From contig SRJI02000044.1 of NCBI GenBank assembly GCA_005473895.2, positions 1 to 40,841 of the forward strand: a DNA stretch of 40,841 bases, in the 5' to 3' direction. The notes below the pieces were generated by a model, which saw only the letters and a list, made by a program, of their open reading frames with translations, was not told the DNA's origin and did no database searches. Source of the stretch: Carideicomes alvinocaridis. Lineage in GTDB: Bacteria; Pseudomonadota; Alphaproteobacteria; Rhodobacterales; Rhodobacteraceae. Position 1 is the first letter of the stretch. The number at the start of each line of letters is the position of its first letter. The position numbers and the translations under genes were made by a program. Positions 6,503-14,326 of the stretch are shown here, in pieces.

Positions 6503-6982
6503 ATGGGAAAGGACATGTTCAGCGAGACCACCGGCCTCTCCAGCCCCCACAGGTCCCTGCCGATGAGCCTGCTGCGGGCGCGCGAGGCGGTGATGGAGCG
6601 GTTCCGCCCGCTCCTGAAGGCGCATGATTTCACCGAGCAGCAATGGCGCGTGCTGCGCATCCTCAACGAGGCGGAGGAGCTCGACGCCACCAAGCTCGCC
6701 GGGCGGGCCAACATCCTGATGCCCTCGCTGACCCGGATCCTGAAACTGCTGGTGGCGCGGGAGCTGGTGGAGACCCGTGGCGATCCGCGGGACCGGCGCC
6801 GGGTGCTCGCCCGGCTCACCGCGCGCGGTCAGGAGGCGATCCGGCTCATGACCCCGCCCAGCCAGGAGATCTATGCCGGGATCGAGGCGGAGTTCGGCAG
6901 CGAGCGCCTGACCGCCCTGCTCGACGAGCTGGAGGCGCTGATCGCCGCGGTCTCCGGCCCGGAGGAGCCGCCGGGGGGCTGA
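6503..6982 (+). CDS. hpaR: MarR-family regulator of homoprotocatechuate degradation
   Basis: A 159-residue winged-helix regulator of the HpaR branch of MarR. The sequence LPMSLLRAREAVMERFRPLL and HDFTEQQWRVLRILNEAEEL (about 18-58) is typical of HpaR, followed by the recognition region (LAGRANILMPSLTRILKLL) and the wing (TRGDPRDRRRVLARLTARG). It is expected to repress the divergent hpa genes and respond to the aromatic substrate. ATG 6503 has AGGAGG 5 nt upstream; ATG 6515 is an alternative, and the frame is open to 6446. Only one putative target gene, hpaF, remains beside it. No clear terminator was seen in the 110 bp before the convergent ugd. Confidence 0.85.
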   Translation: MGKDMFSETTGLSSPHRSLPMSLLRAREAVMERFRPLLKAHDFTEQQWRVLRILNEAEELDATKLAGRANILMPSLTRILKLLVARELVETRGDPRDRRRVLARLTARGQEAIRLMTPPSQEIYAGIEAEFGSERLTALLDELEALIAAVSGPEEPPGG

Positions 6983-7092
6983 GCGGGCCGCCTTCCGACC
7001 CTCTCGCAGGCGAGCGCCCCTCACGCGCCCTCCCGGCCTGTCACAGGCAAGACCAGAGCCGGATCGGGCCGGAACAGAGCCTTTCGGTGGCC

Positions 7093-8418
7093 CTACCCCT
7101 CCGCGCCGAAGCCCGGGCGGCCGATGGCGCGGTAGGCGGCGAACCCGGCCTCGCGCGCGGCGTCGGAGGAATAGATGTTGCGCAGGTCGGCGAGATGCGG
7201 CGTGGACATCCCCCCGGCCAGGCGGCCGAGATCGAGGGCGCGGAACTCGTTCCACTCGGTCAGCGTCACCAGCAGGTCGGCGCCCTCGGCGGCCTCGTAA
7301 GGATCCTCGGACCAGGTCACGCCGGGCAGCAGCGCCTCGCCCTCGCGCCGGCCCTGGGGGTCGCAGACCCGCACCGTGGCGCCGCCGCCCACCAGCGCCG
7401 GCACGATGGTCAGCGAGGGCGCCTCGCGCATGTCGTCGGTGTCGGGCTTGAAGGTCACCCCCAGCACCGCCACCGTCTTGCCGTTGAACCGCCCGCCGCA
7501 GAGATCGGCCAGCTTGTCGACCATGCGCCGCTTGGTGTCCTCGTTGACCTTGATCACCGTCTCGACGATGGAGACCGGGCTCGCGTGGTCCTGGCCGATC
7601 CGGGCCAGCGCCTGGGTGTCCTTCGGAAAGCATGACCCGCCATAGCCCGGCCCCGCATGCAGGAACTTGTTGCCGATCCGCCCGTCGAGCCCCATCCCCT
7701 TGGAGACCTGCTTCACGTCGGCGCCGACCTTCTCGCAAAGCGCGGCGATCTCGTTGATGAAGGTGATCTTGGTGGCGAGAAAGGCGTTGGCCGCGTACTT
7801 GATCATCTCCGCCGATTGCAGGTCGGTGGTGACGATGGGGAATTCCCGCAGGTAGAGCGGGCGGTAGATCTCCTCCATCACCTTCGCGGCGCGGTCGGTC
7901 TCCACGCCGACGACCACGCGGTCGGGCTTCATGAAATCGTCGATCGCCGCGCCCTCGCGCAGGAATTCCGGGTTCGAGGCGACGTCGAAATCGAGCTCGG
8001 GATTGGCCGCCGCCACCGTCTCGCGCACCTTGGAATTGGTGCCGACGGGGACGGTCGACTTGGTGACGATGACCAGGTAATCCGTGGCGGCGCGCGCGAT
8101 CTCTTCCGCCGCGGCCATCACGTAGGTCAGGTCGGCATGGCCGTCGCCGCGCCGGGTGGGCGTGCCCACGGCGATGAAGACCGCTCCCGCGCCGTCGATG
8201 GCGGTGGGCAGATCGCGGGTGAAGGACAGCCGCCCGGCTTCCACGTTGCGGGCCATCACGCGGTCGAGCCCGGGCTCGTAGATCGGCACCTGGCCGCGCT
8301 CCAGCATCTCGATCTTGGCCGGATCCTTGTCGACGCAGACCACCTCGTGGCCGAAATCGGAAAAACAGACCCCCGAGACGAGCCCCACATACCCGGTGCC
8401 GATCATCGCGATCTTCAT
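7093..8418 (-). CDS. ugd: UDP-glucose 6-dehydrogenase
   Basis: This 441-residue enzyme oxidises UDP-glucose to UDP-glucuronate with two NAD+, in the cytoplasm, giving the uronate donor for surface polysaccharides. An N-terminal Rossmann fold is seen (MKIAMIGTGYVGLVSG, residues 1-16), the central domain has the catalytic lysine region (EMIKYAANAFLATKI, about 204-218), and the active-site cysteine is C263 in GYGGSCFPKDTQAL. The C-terminal UDP-binding domain is complete, so length fits the family. ATG 8418 has AAGGG about 9 nt upstream. It diverges from the dTDP-rhamnose operon across 313 bp. Together with the UDP-glucuronate 4-epimerase at 23143-24243 it would also supply UDP-galacturonate. Confidence 0.95.
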   Translation of the reverse strand: MKIAMIGTGYVGLVSGVCFSDFGHEVVCVDKDPAKIEMLERGQVPIYEPGLDRVMARNVEAGRLSFTRDLPTAIDGAGAVFIAVGTPTRRGDGHADLTYVMAAAEEIARAATDYLVIVTKSTVPVGTNSKVRETVAAANPELDFDVASNPEFLREGAAIDDFMKPDRVVVGVETDRAAKVMEEIYRPLYLREFPIVTTDLQSAEMIKYAANAFLATKITFINEIAALCEKVGADVKQVSKGMGLDGRIGNKFLHAGPGYGGSCFPKDTQALARIGQDHASPVSIVETVIKVNEDTKRRMVDKLADLCGGRFNGKTVAVLGVTFKPDTDDMREAPSLTIVPALVGGGATVRVCDPQGRREGEALLPGVTWSEDPYEAAEGADLLVTLTEWNEFRALDLGRLAGGMSTPHLADLRNIYSSDAAREAGFAAYRAIGRPGFGAEG

Positions 8419-8731
8419 GCCACTGCCCTTTCGCTCGTTACCCTGATGTCGCCGGGCCCAAAGGCCTTCGATCGCCCTCCGATGTCAAGGGGATGGGGCG
8501 GCAGGCGGACCAGGGTCCGCGGGGGCTTGCCGCCGGCCGCGCAGAGGGGCGGCGCAGGGCCCCTGCCGATCTCCGCCAGTTCCGGCCCGCCAGTCCCGAC
8601 CTGGCGTATCGGCTGCAGGATCCCGCCGCCCTGTTCCGCCCCGGGGAACGGAGTTGGCCATCTTGACCTTTCTCCGCCGGGCCTCTCCTCCTATAGACGG
8701 AGGGACAGGCAAGCGGGCAGCGAGGGACCAT
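8419..8731. other. Divergent promoter region between ugd and rfbC
   Basis: This 313-bp gap must carry promoters for both transcription units. On the plus strand TTGACC (8663-8668) resembles a -35 box and TATAGA (8692-8697) a -10 box, but the 23-bp spacing is too long for a standard pair, so the assignment is weak. Open frames here are short, lack family resemblance and follow from high GC. I see no gene. Confidence 0.4.
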
Positions 8732-9301
8732 ATGCTGGAGATCGAGAAGACCGCCCTTCCGGGGGTGCTGATCCTGACCCCCCGACGGTTCGGCGACAGC
8801 CGCGGCTTCTTCAGCGAAAGCTGGAACCGGGCGCGGATGGCCGAGCAGGGGCTGGATTACGATTTCGTCCAGGACAACCATTCGCTCAGCCAGACCCCCG
8901 GCACCGTGCGCGGCCTGCATTTCCAGTCGCCGCCCCATGCCCAGGACAAGCTGGTGCGCTGCGGGCGCGGGCGGCTCTTCGACGTGGCGGTGGACATCCG
9001 CAGGGGCAGCCCGACCTACGGAGAGTGGACCGGCGTCGAGCTGAGCTTCGAGAACGGGCGGCAGCTTCTGGTGCCCGCGGGCTTCCTGCACGGCTTCGTC
9101 ACCCGCGAGCCCGACACCGAGATCGTCTACAAGTGCAGTGACTACTACGCCCCCGATTGCGACGGCGCGGTGCGCTTCGACGACCCGGATATCGGCATCG
9201 ACTGGGGTCTGACCGGCGAGCCGGTGCTCTCCGACAAGGACGCCGCCGCGCCGCTCCTGAAGGCGTTCGACAGCCCCTTCACCTGGGAGGGTGCGGCATG
9301 A
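8732..9301 (+). CDS. rfbC: dTDP-4-dehydrorhamnose 3,5-epimerase
   Basis: A 189-residue RmlC-type cupin enzyme that epimerises dTDP-4-keto-6-deoxyglucose at C3 and C5, the third step to dTDP-L-rhamnose. Seen: the substrate loop [10 protein letters not shown] (23-32), the catalytic histidine H63 in [20 protein letters not shown], the beta-barrel segments [18 protein letters not shown] and [11 protein letters not shown], and the catalytic tyrosine Y133 in [11 protein letters not shown]. The frame is open to 8654, but ATG 8732 with GAGGG 6 nt upstream gives the standard N-terminus. It is first in a tight operon: rfbB overlaps by 4 bp (ATGA). Confidence 0.95.
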   Translation: MLEIEKTALPGVLILTPRRFGDSRGFFSESWNRARMAEQGLDYDFVQDNHSLSQTPGTVRGLHFQSPPHAQDKLVRCGRGRLFDVAVDIRRGSPTYGEWTGVELSFENGRQLLVPAGFLHGFVTREPDTEIVYKCSDYYAPDCDGAVRFDDPDIGIDWGLTGEPVLSDKDAAAPLLKAFDSPFTWEGAA

Positions 9302-10392
9302 AGCTTCTGGTGACCGGCGGCGCGGGCTTCATCGGCTCCGCGGTGGTGCGGCTGGCGGTGGCGCGGGGCCACGAGGTGGTGAATCTCGACGCGCTGACCT
9401 ATGCCGCCTGCGAGGCCAACGTGGCCGAGGTCGCGGACAGCCCGCTCTACAGCTTCGAACATGCCGATATCCGAGACCCCGAGGCGCTGGCGCGGATCTT
9501 CGCCACCCACGCGCCGGACGCGGTGATGCATCTCGCGGCGGAATCCCACGTGGACCGCTCCATCGACGGGCCCGGCGCCTTCGTGGAGACCAACGTCACC
9601 GGCACCTACAACATGCTGGAGGCCGCCCGCGCCCACTGGGAGCGCCAGGGCCGGCCGGAAAGCTTCCGCTTCCACCATATCTCCACCGACGAGGTCTTCG
9701 GATCCCTGCCCGCCGACCCGGCGGTGAAGTTCACCGAGGCCACGCCCTACGACCCGCGCTCGCCCTATTCGGCGTCGAAGGCCGCCTCCGACCACCTGGT
9801 CCGGGCCTGGCACGAAACCTACGGGCTGCCGGTGGTGCTGACCAATTGCTCCAACAATTACGGCCCCTACCACTTCCCGGAAAAGCTGATCCCGGTGGTG
9901 ATCCTGAACGCGCTCGCCGGGAAGGAGCTGCCGATCTACGGCAAGGGCGAGAACATCCGCGACTGGCTCTATGTCGAGGATCACGCCGATGCGCTGCTTC
10001 TGGTGCTGGAGAAGGGCGTGCCGGGGCGGTCCTACAATATCGGCGGCGAGAACGAGCGCAGCAACCTGGATCTGGTGCGCGCGCTTTGCGCCATCCTCGA
10101 CGAGACGCGGCCCCGGGCGGAGGGCAGCTACGCCGACCAGATCACCTTCGTCGCCGACCGGCCGGGGCACGATGCGCGCTACGCGATCGACCCGTCGCGG
10201 ATCCGCGCGGAGCTGGGCTGGCGCCCCTCGGTCAGCGTCGAGGAGGGGCTGGCGCGGACCGTGGCCTGGTACCTGGAGAACGAGGCCTGGTGGCGCCCGC
10301 TGCTGGACCGCGAGGGGGTGGGCCAGAGGCTGGGGACCGGTGCGCCGGGCCGCGAAACAGGCTCTGATCCGGCCGGAAAGGCCCCGGCATGA
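9298..10392 (+). CDS. rfbB: dTDP-glucose 4,6-dehydratase
   Basis: A 364-residue extended short-chain dehydrogenase (RmlB) that converts dTDP-glucose to dTDP-4-keto-6-deoxyglucose using bound NAD+. The cofactor motif TGGAGFIG (6-13), the catalytic STDEVFG (D131, E132) and YSASK (Y157, K161) are all present, as are [15 protein letters not shown] and [13 protein letters not shown] in the substrate-binding half. Its last 25 residues, after the conserved WYLENEAWW, are a low-conservation tail. It overlaps rfbC and the following sulfotransferase gene by ATGA, so the three are translationally coupled. Confidence 0.96.
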   Translation: MKLLVTGGAGFIGSAVVRLAVARGHEVVNLDALTYAACEANVAEVADSPLYSFEHADIRDPEALARIFATHAPDAVMHLAAESHVDRSIDGPGAFVETNVTGTYNMLEAARAHWERQGRPESFRFHHISTDEVFGSLPADPAVKFTEATPYDPRSPYSASKAASDHLVRAWHETYGLPVVLTNCSNNYGPYHFPEKLIPVVILNALAGKELPIYGKGENIRDWLYVEDHADALLLVLEKGVPGRSYNIGGENERSNLDLVRALCAILDETRPRAEGSYADQITFVADRPGHDARYAIDPSRIRAELGWRPSVSVEEGLARTVAWYLENEAWWRPLLDREGVGQRLGTGAPGRETGSDPAGKAPA

Positions 10393-11081
10393 GCGGGACG
10401 CAAGGAGAGGCCGCCGGCACGCTCTGGCTGCATGTGGGCACCCACAAGACGGGCACCACCTCGATCCAGCGCGCGCTGAGCCTGCGCGGCCCGGACCTGG
10501 CCGCGGCGGGCGTGGCGCTCGGCCCGGACGAGAATGCCTGGGCGCTGGCCAATCTCTTCCTCCGCCCCGAACTGCGTACTACGCCGCGGGTCAAAGGGCG
10601 TACCGTGCCCCGGCTCCTCGCCGACAGTGACACCGAGATCGAGCGCTTGGCCGAGGCCCGCGGCGCCCTGCCCGACATGGTGATCAGCAGCGAGGAATTC
10701 TGCATGATGCGCACCGGGCTGGAAGCGCTGGCCCTGCACAGCACGCTGGGCGCGCGGTTCGCCCGCATCCGGCCGGTTCTGGTGCTGCGGGGCGAGGCCG
10801 AGTGGCGCGCCTCGCGCGAGGACCAGCTGCGCAAGACCGGCCTCTGGGAGATCCAGCAGGGCCTGCCCGAGGCGCAGAGCGTCAACGGCGAATGGTATTA
10901 CGACCGCGAGGCGATCTTCGACTTCTGGCGCGCGATCGGCCCGGTCACCGTGATCGATTACGACGACGCCGTGGCGCGGGAAGGCACGATCCTGCCCGCC
11001 TTCGCCCGGGCCATCGAGCGCCCCGGCCTGTTCGGCGGGGTGGATCTGAGACTGAACCAACGCCGCGGGAGGGCCGCATGA
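10389..11081 (+). CDS. Sulfotransferase-like protein inside the rhamnose operon
   Basis: This 230-residue protein starts with a P-loop typical of PAPS-dependent sulfotransferases: [19 protein letters not shown] (12-30), the 5'-phosphosulfate loop. A second element, [12 protein letters not shown], and a later [20 protein letters not shown] (about 119-138) resemble the 3'-phosphate-binding strand and helix (R...S). It is short for the family but within range for bacterial carbohydrate sulfotransferases. I infer that it sulfates a sugar of the surface glycan. It lies between rfbB and rfbD and overlaps both by 4 bp, a place not used in the usual rfbBDAC order, so its expression is locked to dTDP-rhamnose synthesis. 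Acceptor unknown. Confidence 0.78.
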   Translation: MSGTQGEAAGTLWLHVGTHKTGTTSIQRALSLRGPDLAAAGVALGPDENAWALANLFLRPELRTTPRVKGRTVPRLLADSDTEIERLAEARGALPDMVISSEEFCMMRTGLEALALHSTLGARFARIRPVLVLRGEAEWRASREDQLRKTGLWEIQQGLPEAQSVNGEWYYDREAIFDFWRAIGPVTVIDYDDAVAREGTILPAFARAIERPGLFGGVDLRLNQRRGRAA

Positions 11082-11932
11082 CCATCCTGATCTTCGGCAG
11101 CACCGGACAGCTGGCGCAGGAGCTGCGCCGCCGGGCGCCCGATGCCACCTACCTGTCACGCGCCGAGGCCGACCTGTCGGATCCCGACACCTGCGCCCGC
11201 GCCATCCGCGACAGCGGCGCCGAGGCGGTGATCAACGCCGCCGCCTACACCGCCGTGGACCGCGCCGAGGAGGAAGAGGCGCTGGCCACCGTGATCAACG
11301 GCGAGGCCCCCGCCGCCATGGCGCGCGAGGCGGCCGCGCTGAACATACCGCTGGTCCATGTCTCCACCGATTACGTCTTCGACGGGTCGGGCAGCCGGCC
11401 CTTCACCCCCGGTGACCCGGTGGCGCCGCTCGGGGCCTATGGCCGCTCGAAACTCGCGGGCGAGGAGGGCATCCGCGCCGCGGGCGGGCCCCATGCCATC
11501 CTGCGCACCTCCTGGGTGGTCTCGGCCCATGGCGCGAACTTCGTGAAGACCATGCTGCGGCTCGGCGCCGAGCGCGACCGGCTGACCATCGTCGCCGACC
11601 AGGTGGGCGGCCCCACATGGGCAGGCGACATCGCCGAAGCCTGCCTGGAGATCGCGGCGCAGCTGGGCCGCGACCCGGGCAAGTCCGGCACCTACCATTT
11701 CGCGGGCACCCCGGCGGTGAGCTGGGCCGATTTCGCCCGCGCCATCTTCGACCGCGCGGGGCTGTCGCCGGAAGTGGTGGACATTCCCAGCTCCGACTAC
11801 CCCACCCCGGCCCGGCGGCCGCTCAACTCGCGGCTCGACATGGGCACGACCGCATCCGCCTTCGGCATCGCCCCGCCCGACTGGCGCCCCGCCCTCGACG
11901 CCATCCTGGCGGAGCTGGGCGCGCGCTCCTGA
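11078..11932 (+). CDS. rfbD: dTDP-4-dehydrorhamnose reductase
   Basis: A 284-residue RmlD reductase for the last step to dTDP-L-rhamnose, using NAD(P)H. The dinucleotide motif is GSTGQLAQ (7-14), the catalytic YGRSK has Y121 and K125, and VSTDYVFDG (95-103), AILRTSWV and [10 protein letters not shown] are family signatures. ATG 11078 overlaps the sulfotransferase stop by ATGA. The rfbA gene follows after 32 bp. Confidence 0.96.
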   Translation: MTILIFGSTGQLAQELRRRAPDATYLSRAEADLSDPDTCARAIRDSGAEAVINAAAYTAVDRAEEEEALATVINGEAPAAMAREAAALNIPLVHVSTDYVFDGSGSRPFTPGDPVAPLGAYGRSKLAGEEGIRAAGGPHAILRTSWVVSAHGANFVKTMLRLGAERDRLTIVADQVGGPTWAGDIAEACLEIAAQLGRDPGKSGTYHFAGTPAVSWADFARAIFDRAGLSPEVVDIPSSDYPTPARRPLNSRLDMGTTASAFGIAPPDWRPALDAILAELGARS

Positions 11933-11964
11933 TCCGCAATTCACTTGAACCACAGGTCTTTTCC

Positions 11965-12840
11965 ATGACGACACGCAAGGGCATCATTCTGGCAGGCGGC
12001 TCCGGCACGCGTCTCTACCCGATCACCATGGGGGTCTCGAAACAGCTCCTGCCGGTCTATGACAAGCCGATGATCTACTACCCGCTCTCGGTGCTGATGC
12101 TGGCGGGGATCCGCGAGATCTGCGTGATCACCACCCCCGAGGACCAGGCCCAGTTCCAGCGTACCCTGGGCGACGGCAGCCAGTGGGGGGTGGAGCTGAC
12201 CTACGTGGTGCAGCCCTCGCCCGACGGGCTGGCCCAGGCCTACCTGCTGGCGGAGGAGTTCCTTGACGGCGCGCCCTCGGCGCTGGTTCTGGGGGACAAC
12301 ATCTTCTACGGCCACGGCCTGCCCGAGCTCATGGCCGAGGCCGATGCGCGGGCCAGCGGCGGCACGGTCTTCGGCTACCGGGTGGCGGATCCGGAGCGCT
12401 ACGGCGTGGTGGCCTTCGACGGCGAGGGCCGCGCCACCTCGATCATCGAGAAGCCCGAGGTGCCGCCCTCGAACTACGCGGTGACCGGGCTCTATTTCCT
12501 CGACGCCGAGGCGCCGGCCCGGGCCCGCAAGGTGGAGCCCTCGGCCCGCGGCGAGCTGGAGATCACCACCCTGCTGGAGATGTACCTGCACGAGGGCACG
12601 CTCGACGTGAAGCGCATGGGCCGCGGCTATGCCTGGCTCGACACCGGCACCCACGGCTCGCTGCTGGACGCGGGCAATTTCGTGCGCACCCTGGAGCAGC
12701 GCCAGGGCCAGCAGACCGGCTGCCTGGAGGAGATCGCCTACGACCAGGGCTGGATCGACCGCGAGCGGCTGGTGGAACGGGCGGAGAAGTTCCGCAAGAA
12801 CGATTACGGGAAGTACCTGATGGGGCTGCTCAGGGGGTGA
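11965..12840 (+). CDS. rfbA: Glucose-1-phosphate thymidylyltransferase
   Basis: A 291-residue RmlA that makes dTDP-glucose from dTTP and glucose-1-phosphate, the committed and usually rhamnose-inhibited step. The nucleotide-binding signature GGSGTRLYP (11-19), [16 protein letters not shown] (25-40), the metal ligand in VLGDNIFYG (D111) and [18 protein letters not shown] are present, and the length is standard. ATG 11965 has only a weak upstream AGG; the 32-bp spacer after rfbD is the loosest junction in the operon. The next glycosyltransferase starts 37 bp later. Confidence 0.96.
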   Translation: MTTRKGIILAGGSGTRLYPITMGVSKQLLPVYDKPMIYYPLSVLMLAGIREICVITTPEDQAQFQRTLGDGSQWGVELTYVVQPSPDGLAQAYLLAEEFLDGAPSALVLGDNIFYGHGLPELMAEADARASGGTVFGYRVADPERYGVVAFDGEGRATSIIEKPEVPPSNYAVTGLYFLDAEAPARARKVEPSARGELEITTLLEMYLHEGTLDVKRMGRGYAWLDTGTHGSLLDAGNFVRTLEQRQGQQTGCLEEIAYDQGWIDRERLVERAEKFRKNDYGKYLMGLLRG

Positions 12841-12877
12841 GGCCCGGCGAAGAGGCCGGAACAGGAAGGGCCGAGCG

Positions 12878-14200
12878 ATGAACGGGCCGGAGGATGGGCA
12901 GGCGGAGGACGAACGGGACGCGCTGGTTCGGCTTCGGGCCGAACTGGCGCGCGAAAGGGCGCGGGCCGACATGGCGGAACGCATCCTGACCCGCCTGCTG
13001 GAGACCGGCCAACATGGCGGCCAGTTCTCCCGCCTGCAGGATCTGGCCCGCGCGGCGATCCGTGGCCGCGAGCAGGAACGCCGGCGGATGCAGGCCGCCC
13101 TGTCCCACTGGCAGACCCTGGCCGCGCTCCTCGCCCGGCTGCTGGCTGGCGGCCGGATCGCCCGGCTTCTACCGGGGCGCGCGCGCCTGGCCGGACGGCG
13201 GCTGCTGAAGGCGGGGCTGCTCGACACGGATTGGTATGACAGGCTCAACCCCGATGTGGGCCGTGCCGGGCTAACCGCCCCGGCGCATTTCCTGCGCCAC
13301 GGGATCGCCGAGGGCCGCCCCCCCGCGCCGGTTTGCGACCTGACCAGCCCGGCGGCAGAGGCGGAGGCCACGTTCGAGGCGCTCTCACTCGCCCTGCCCG
13401 CACCACCTGTTTCCGTCGCAGATTTGCTGGACAGCCCCGCCATCCATTCCCCCGCGTCGCTGCCGGAGTGGCTGCGGGCAGAGGCCCGCGACCTGGCCGC
13501 GCAAGGCCCGGATGTGAGCGTGGTGATGCCCAGTTTCGACCGCGCCGCGACGGTGGGCGCTGCGGTGGCCTCCGCCCTGGGGCAGAGCCTGCCGCCGCGG
13601 GAGGTGATCGTCGCCGATGACGGCAGCCGGGACGGCACGGCAGAGATGCTCGAGGCGCGCTTCGCGGATGCGGTGGCGGCGGGCCGGCTGCTGGTGCTGC
13701 GCGAGCCTCGTGGCGGGGTCTGCCGGGCCCGCAACGCCGCGCTCTCCCGGGCCCGGGCCGGCGCGGTGGCCTTTCTCGACAGCGACAACCTGTGGCACCG
13801 GGACCACCTGCTCTGGGCGGTGGCGGGGCTGGTCGCTTCGGGCCGGAACAGTGTCTATACGGCCTATACGCGGCACGACCTCGAGACGGGAACCTCGCGG
13901 CAGGAGGGCCGCCCCTGGAACCGCGAGGCCCTGCTGCACGGCAATTACATCGACCTCAACACGGTCCTGCTCCGCCGGGAGGGCCCGGCCGCGGAAGAGA
14001 GGTTCGATCCGGAATTAACCCGCCTGGTGGACTGGGATTATATCCTGCGGGTCACCGCCAGCGCACCGGCCTGTCATCTGCCGGTCACAACGGTGGAATA
14101 TTTCCTGGACCGGGAGGGGCTGGGCAACATCACCTTCTCGGAACCGCTGGAGGAGAACCGCCAGCGTATCCTGGACAAGATGCGGGCAGACTTGCGTTAA
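12878..14200 (+). CDS. Glycosyltransferase family 2 with N-terminal NPDV module
   Basis: A 440-residue cytoplasmic or membrane-associated enzyme. An Arg/Glu-rich helical N-terminus (10-75, coiled-coil-like) is followed by one NPDV module, DWYDRLNPDVGRAGLTAPA through HGIAEGRPP (118-149). The GT-A catalytic domain (212-440) has VSVVMPSFDRAATV, VIVADDGSRDGT (DD at 247-248), FLDSDNLW as the metal-binding region, and TRLVDWDYILR near the end. This last motif recurs in the first GT2 domain of the next gene (LKRLVDWDLILR), so the two domains are likely paralogous. Donor and acceptor cannot be told from sequence; dTDP-rhamnose is a reasonable guess from the operon. Start ATG 12878 has AGGAAGGG 8 nt upstream. 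Confidence 0.85.
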   Translation: MNGPEDGQAEDERDALVRLRAELARERARADMAERILTRLLETGQHGGQFSRLQDLARAAIRGREQERRRMQAALSHWQTLAALLARLLAGGRIARLLPGRARLAGRRLLKAGLLDTDWYDRLNPDVGRAGLTAPAHFLRHGIAEGRPPAPVCDLTSPAAEAEATFEALSLALPAPPVSVADLLDSPAIHSPASLPEWLRAEARDLAAQGPDVSVVMPSFDRAATVGAAVASALGQSLPPREVIVADDGSRDGTAEMLEARFADAVAAGRLLVLREPRGGVCRARNAALSRARAGAVAFLDSDNLWHRDHLLWAVAGLVASGRNSVYTAYTRHDLETGTSRQEGRPWNREALLHGNYIDLNTVLLRREGPAAEERFDPELTRLVDWDYILRVTASAPACHLPVTTVEYFLDREGLGNITFSEPLEENRQRILDKMRADLR

Positions 14201-14326
14201 GAAATTCTTTGTGGAGCTGGACGGTGGAACGGGAAAGGGAACGGAAGCACAGCCCGAGGCCCGGAAGCAGGCCCTCGGACGGAGAGGCCGTTGGGGTTAT
14301 CGGTTACTCGGATGAGAGTGGAGCCG

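Noticed and set aside
8663-8697. TTGACC and TATAGA as a sigma-70-type promoter for rfbC
   Set aside because: The spacing of 23 bp is outside the usual 16-19 bp range, so I mention it only as a weak possibility.
11941-13788. A 615-codon minus-strand frame opposite rfbA and the GT2 gene
   Set aside because: Both plus-strand genes are clear family members; the minus frame is Arg/Ala/Ser-rich shadow sequence.
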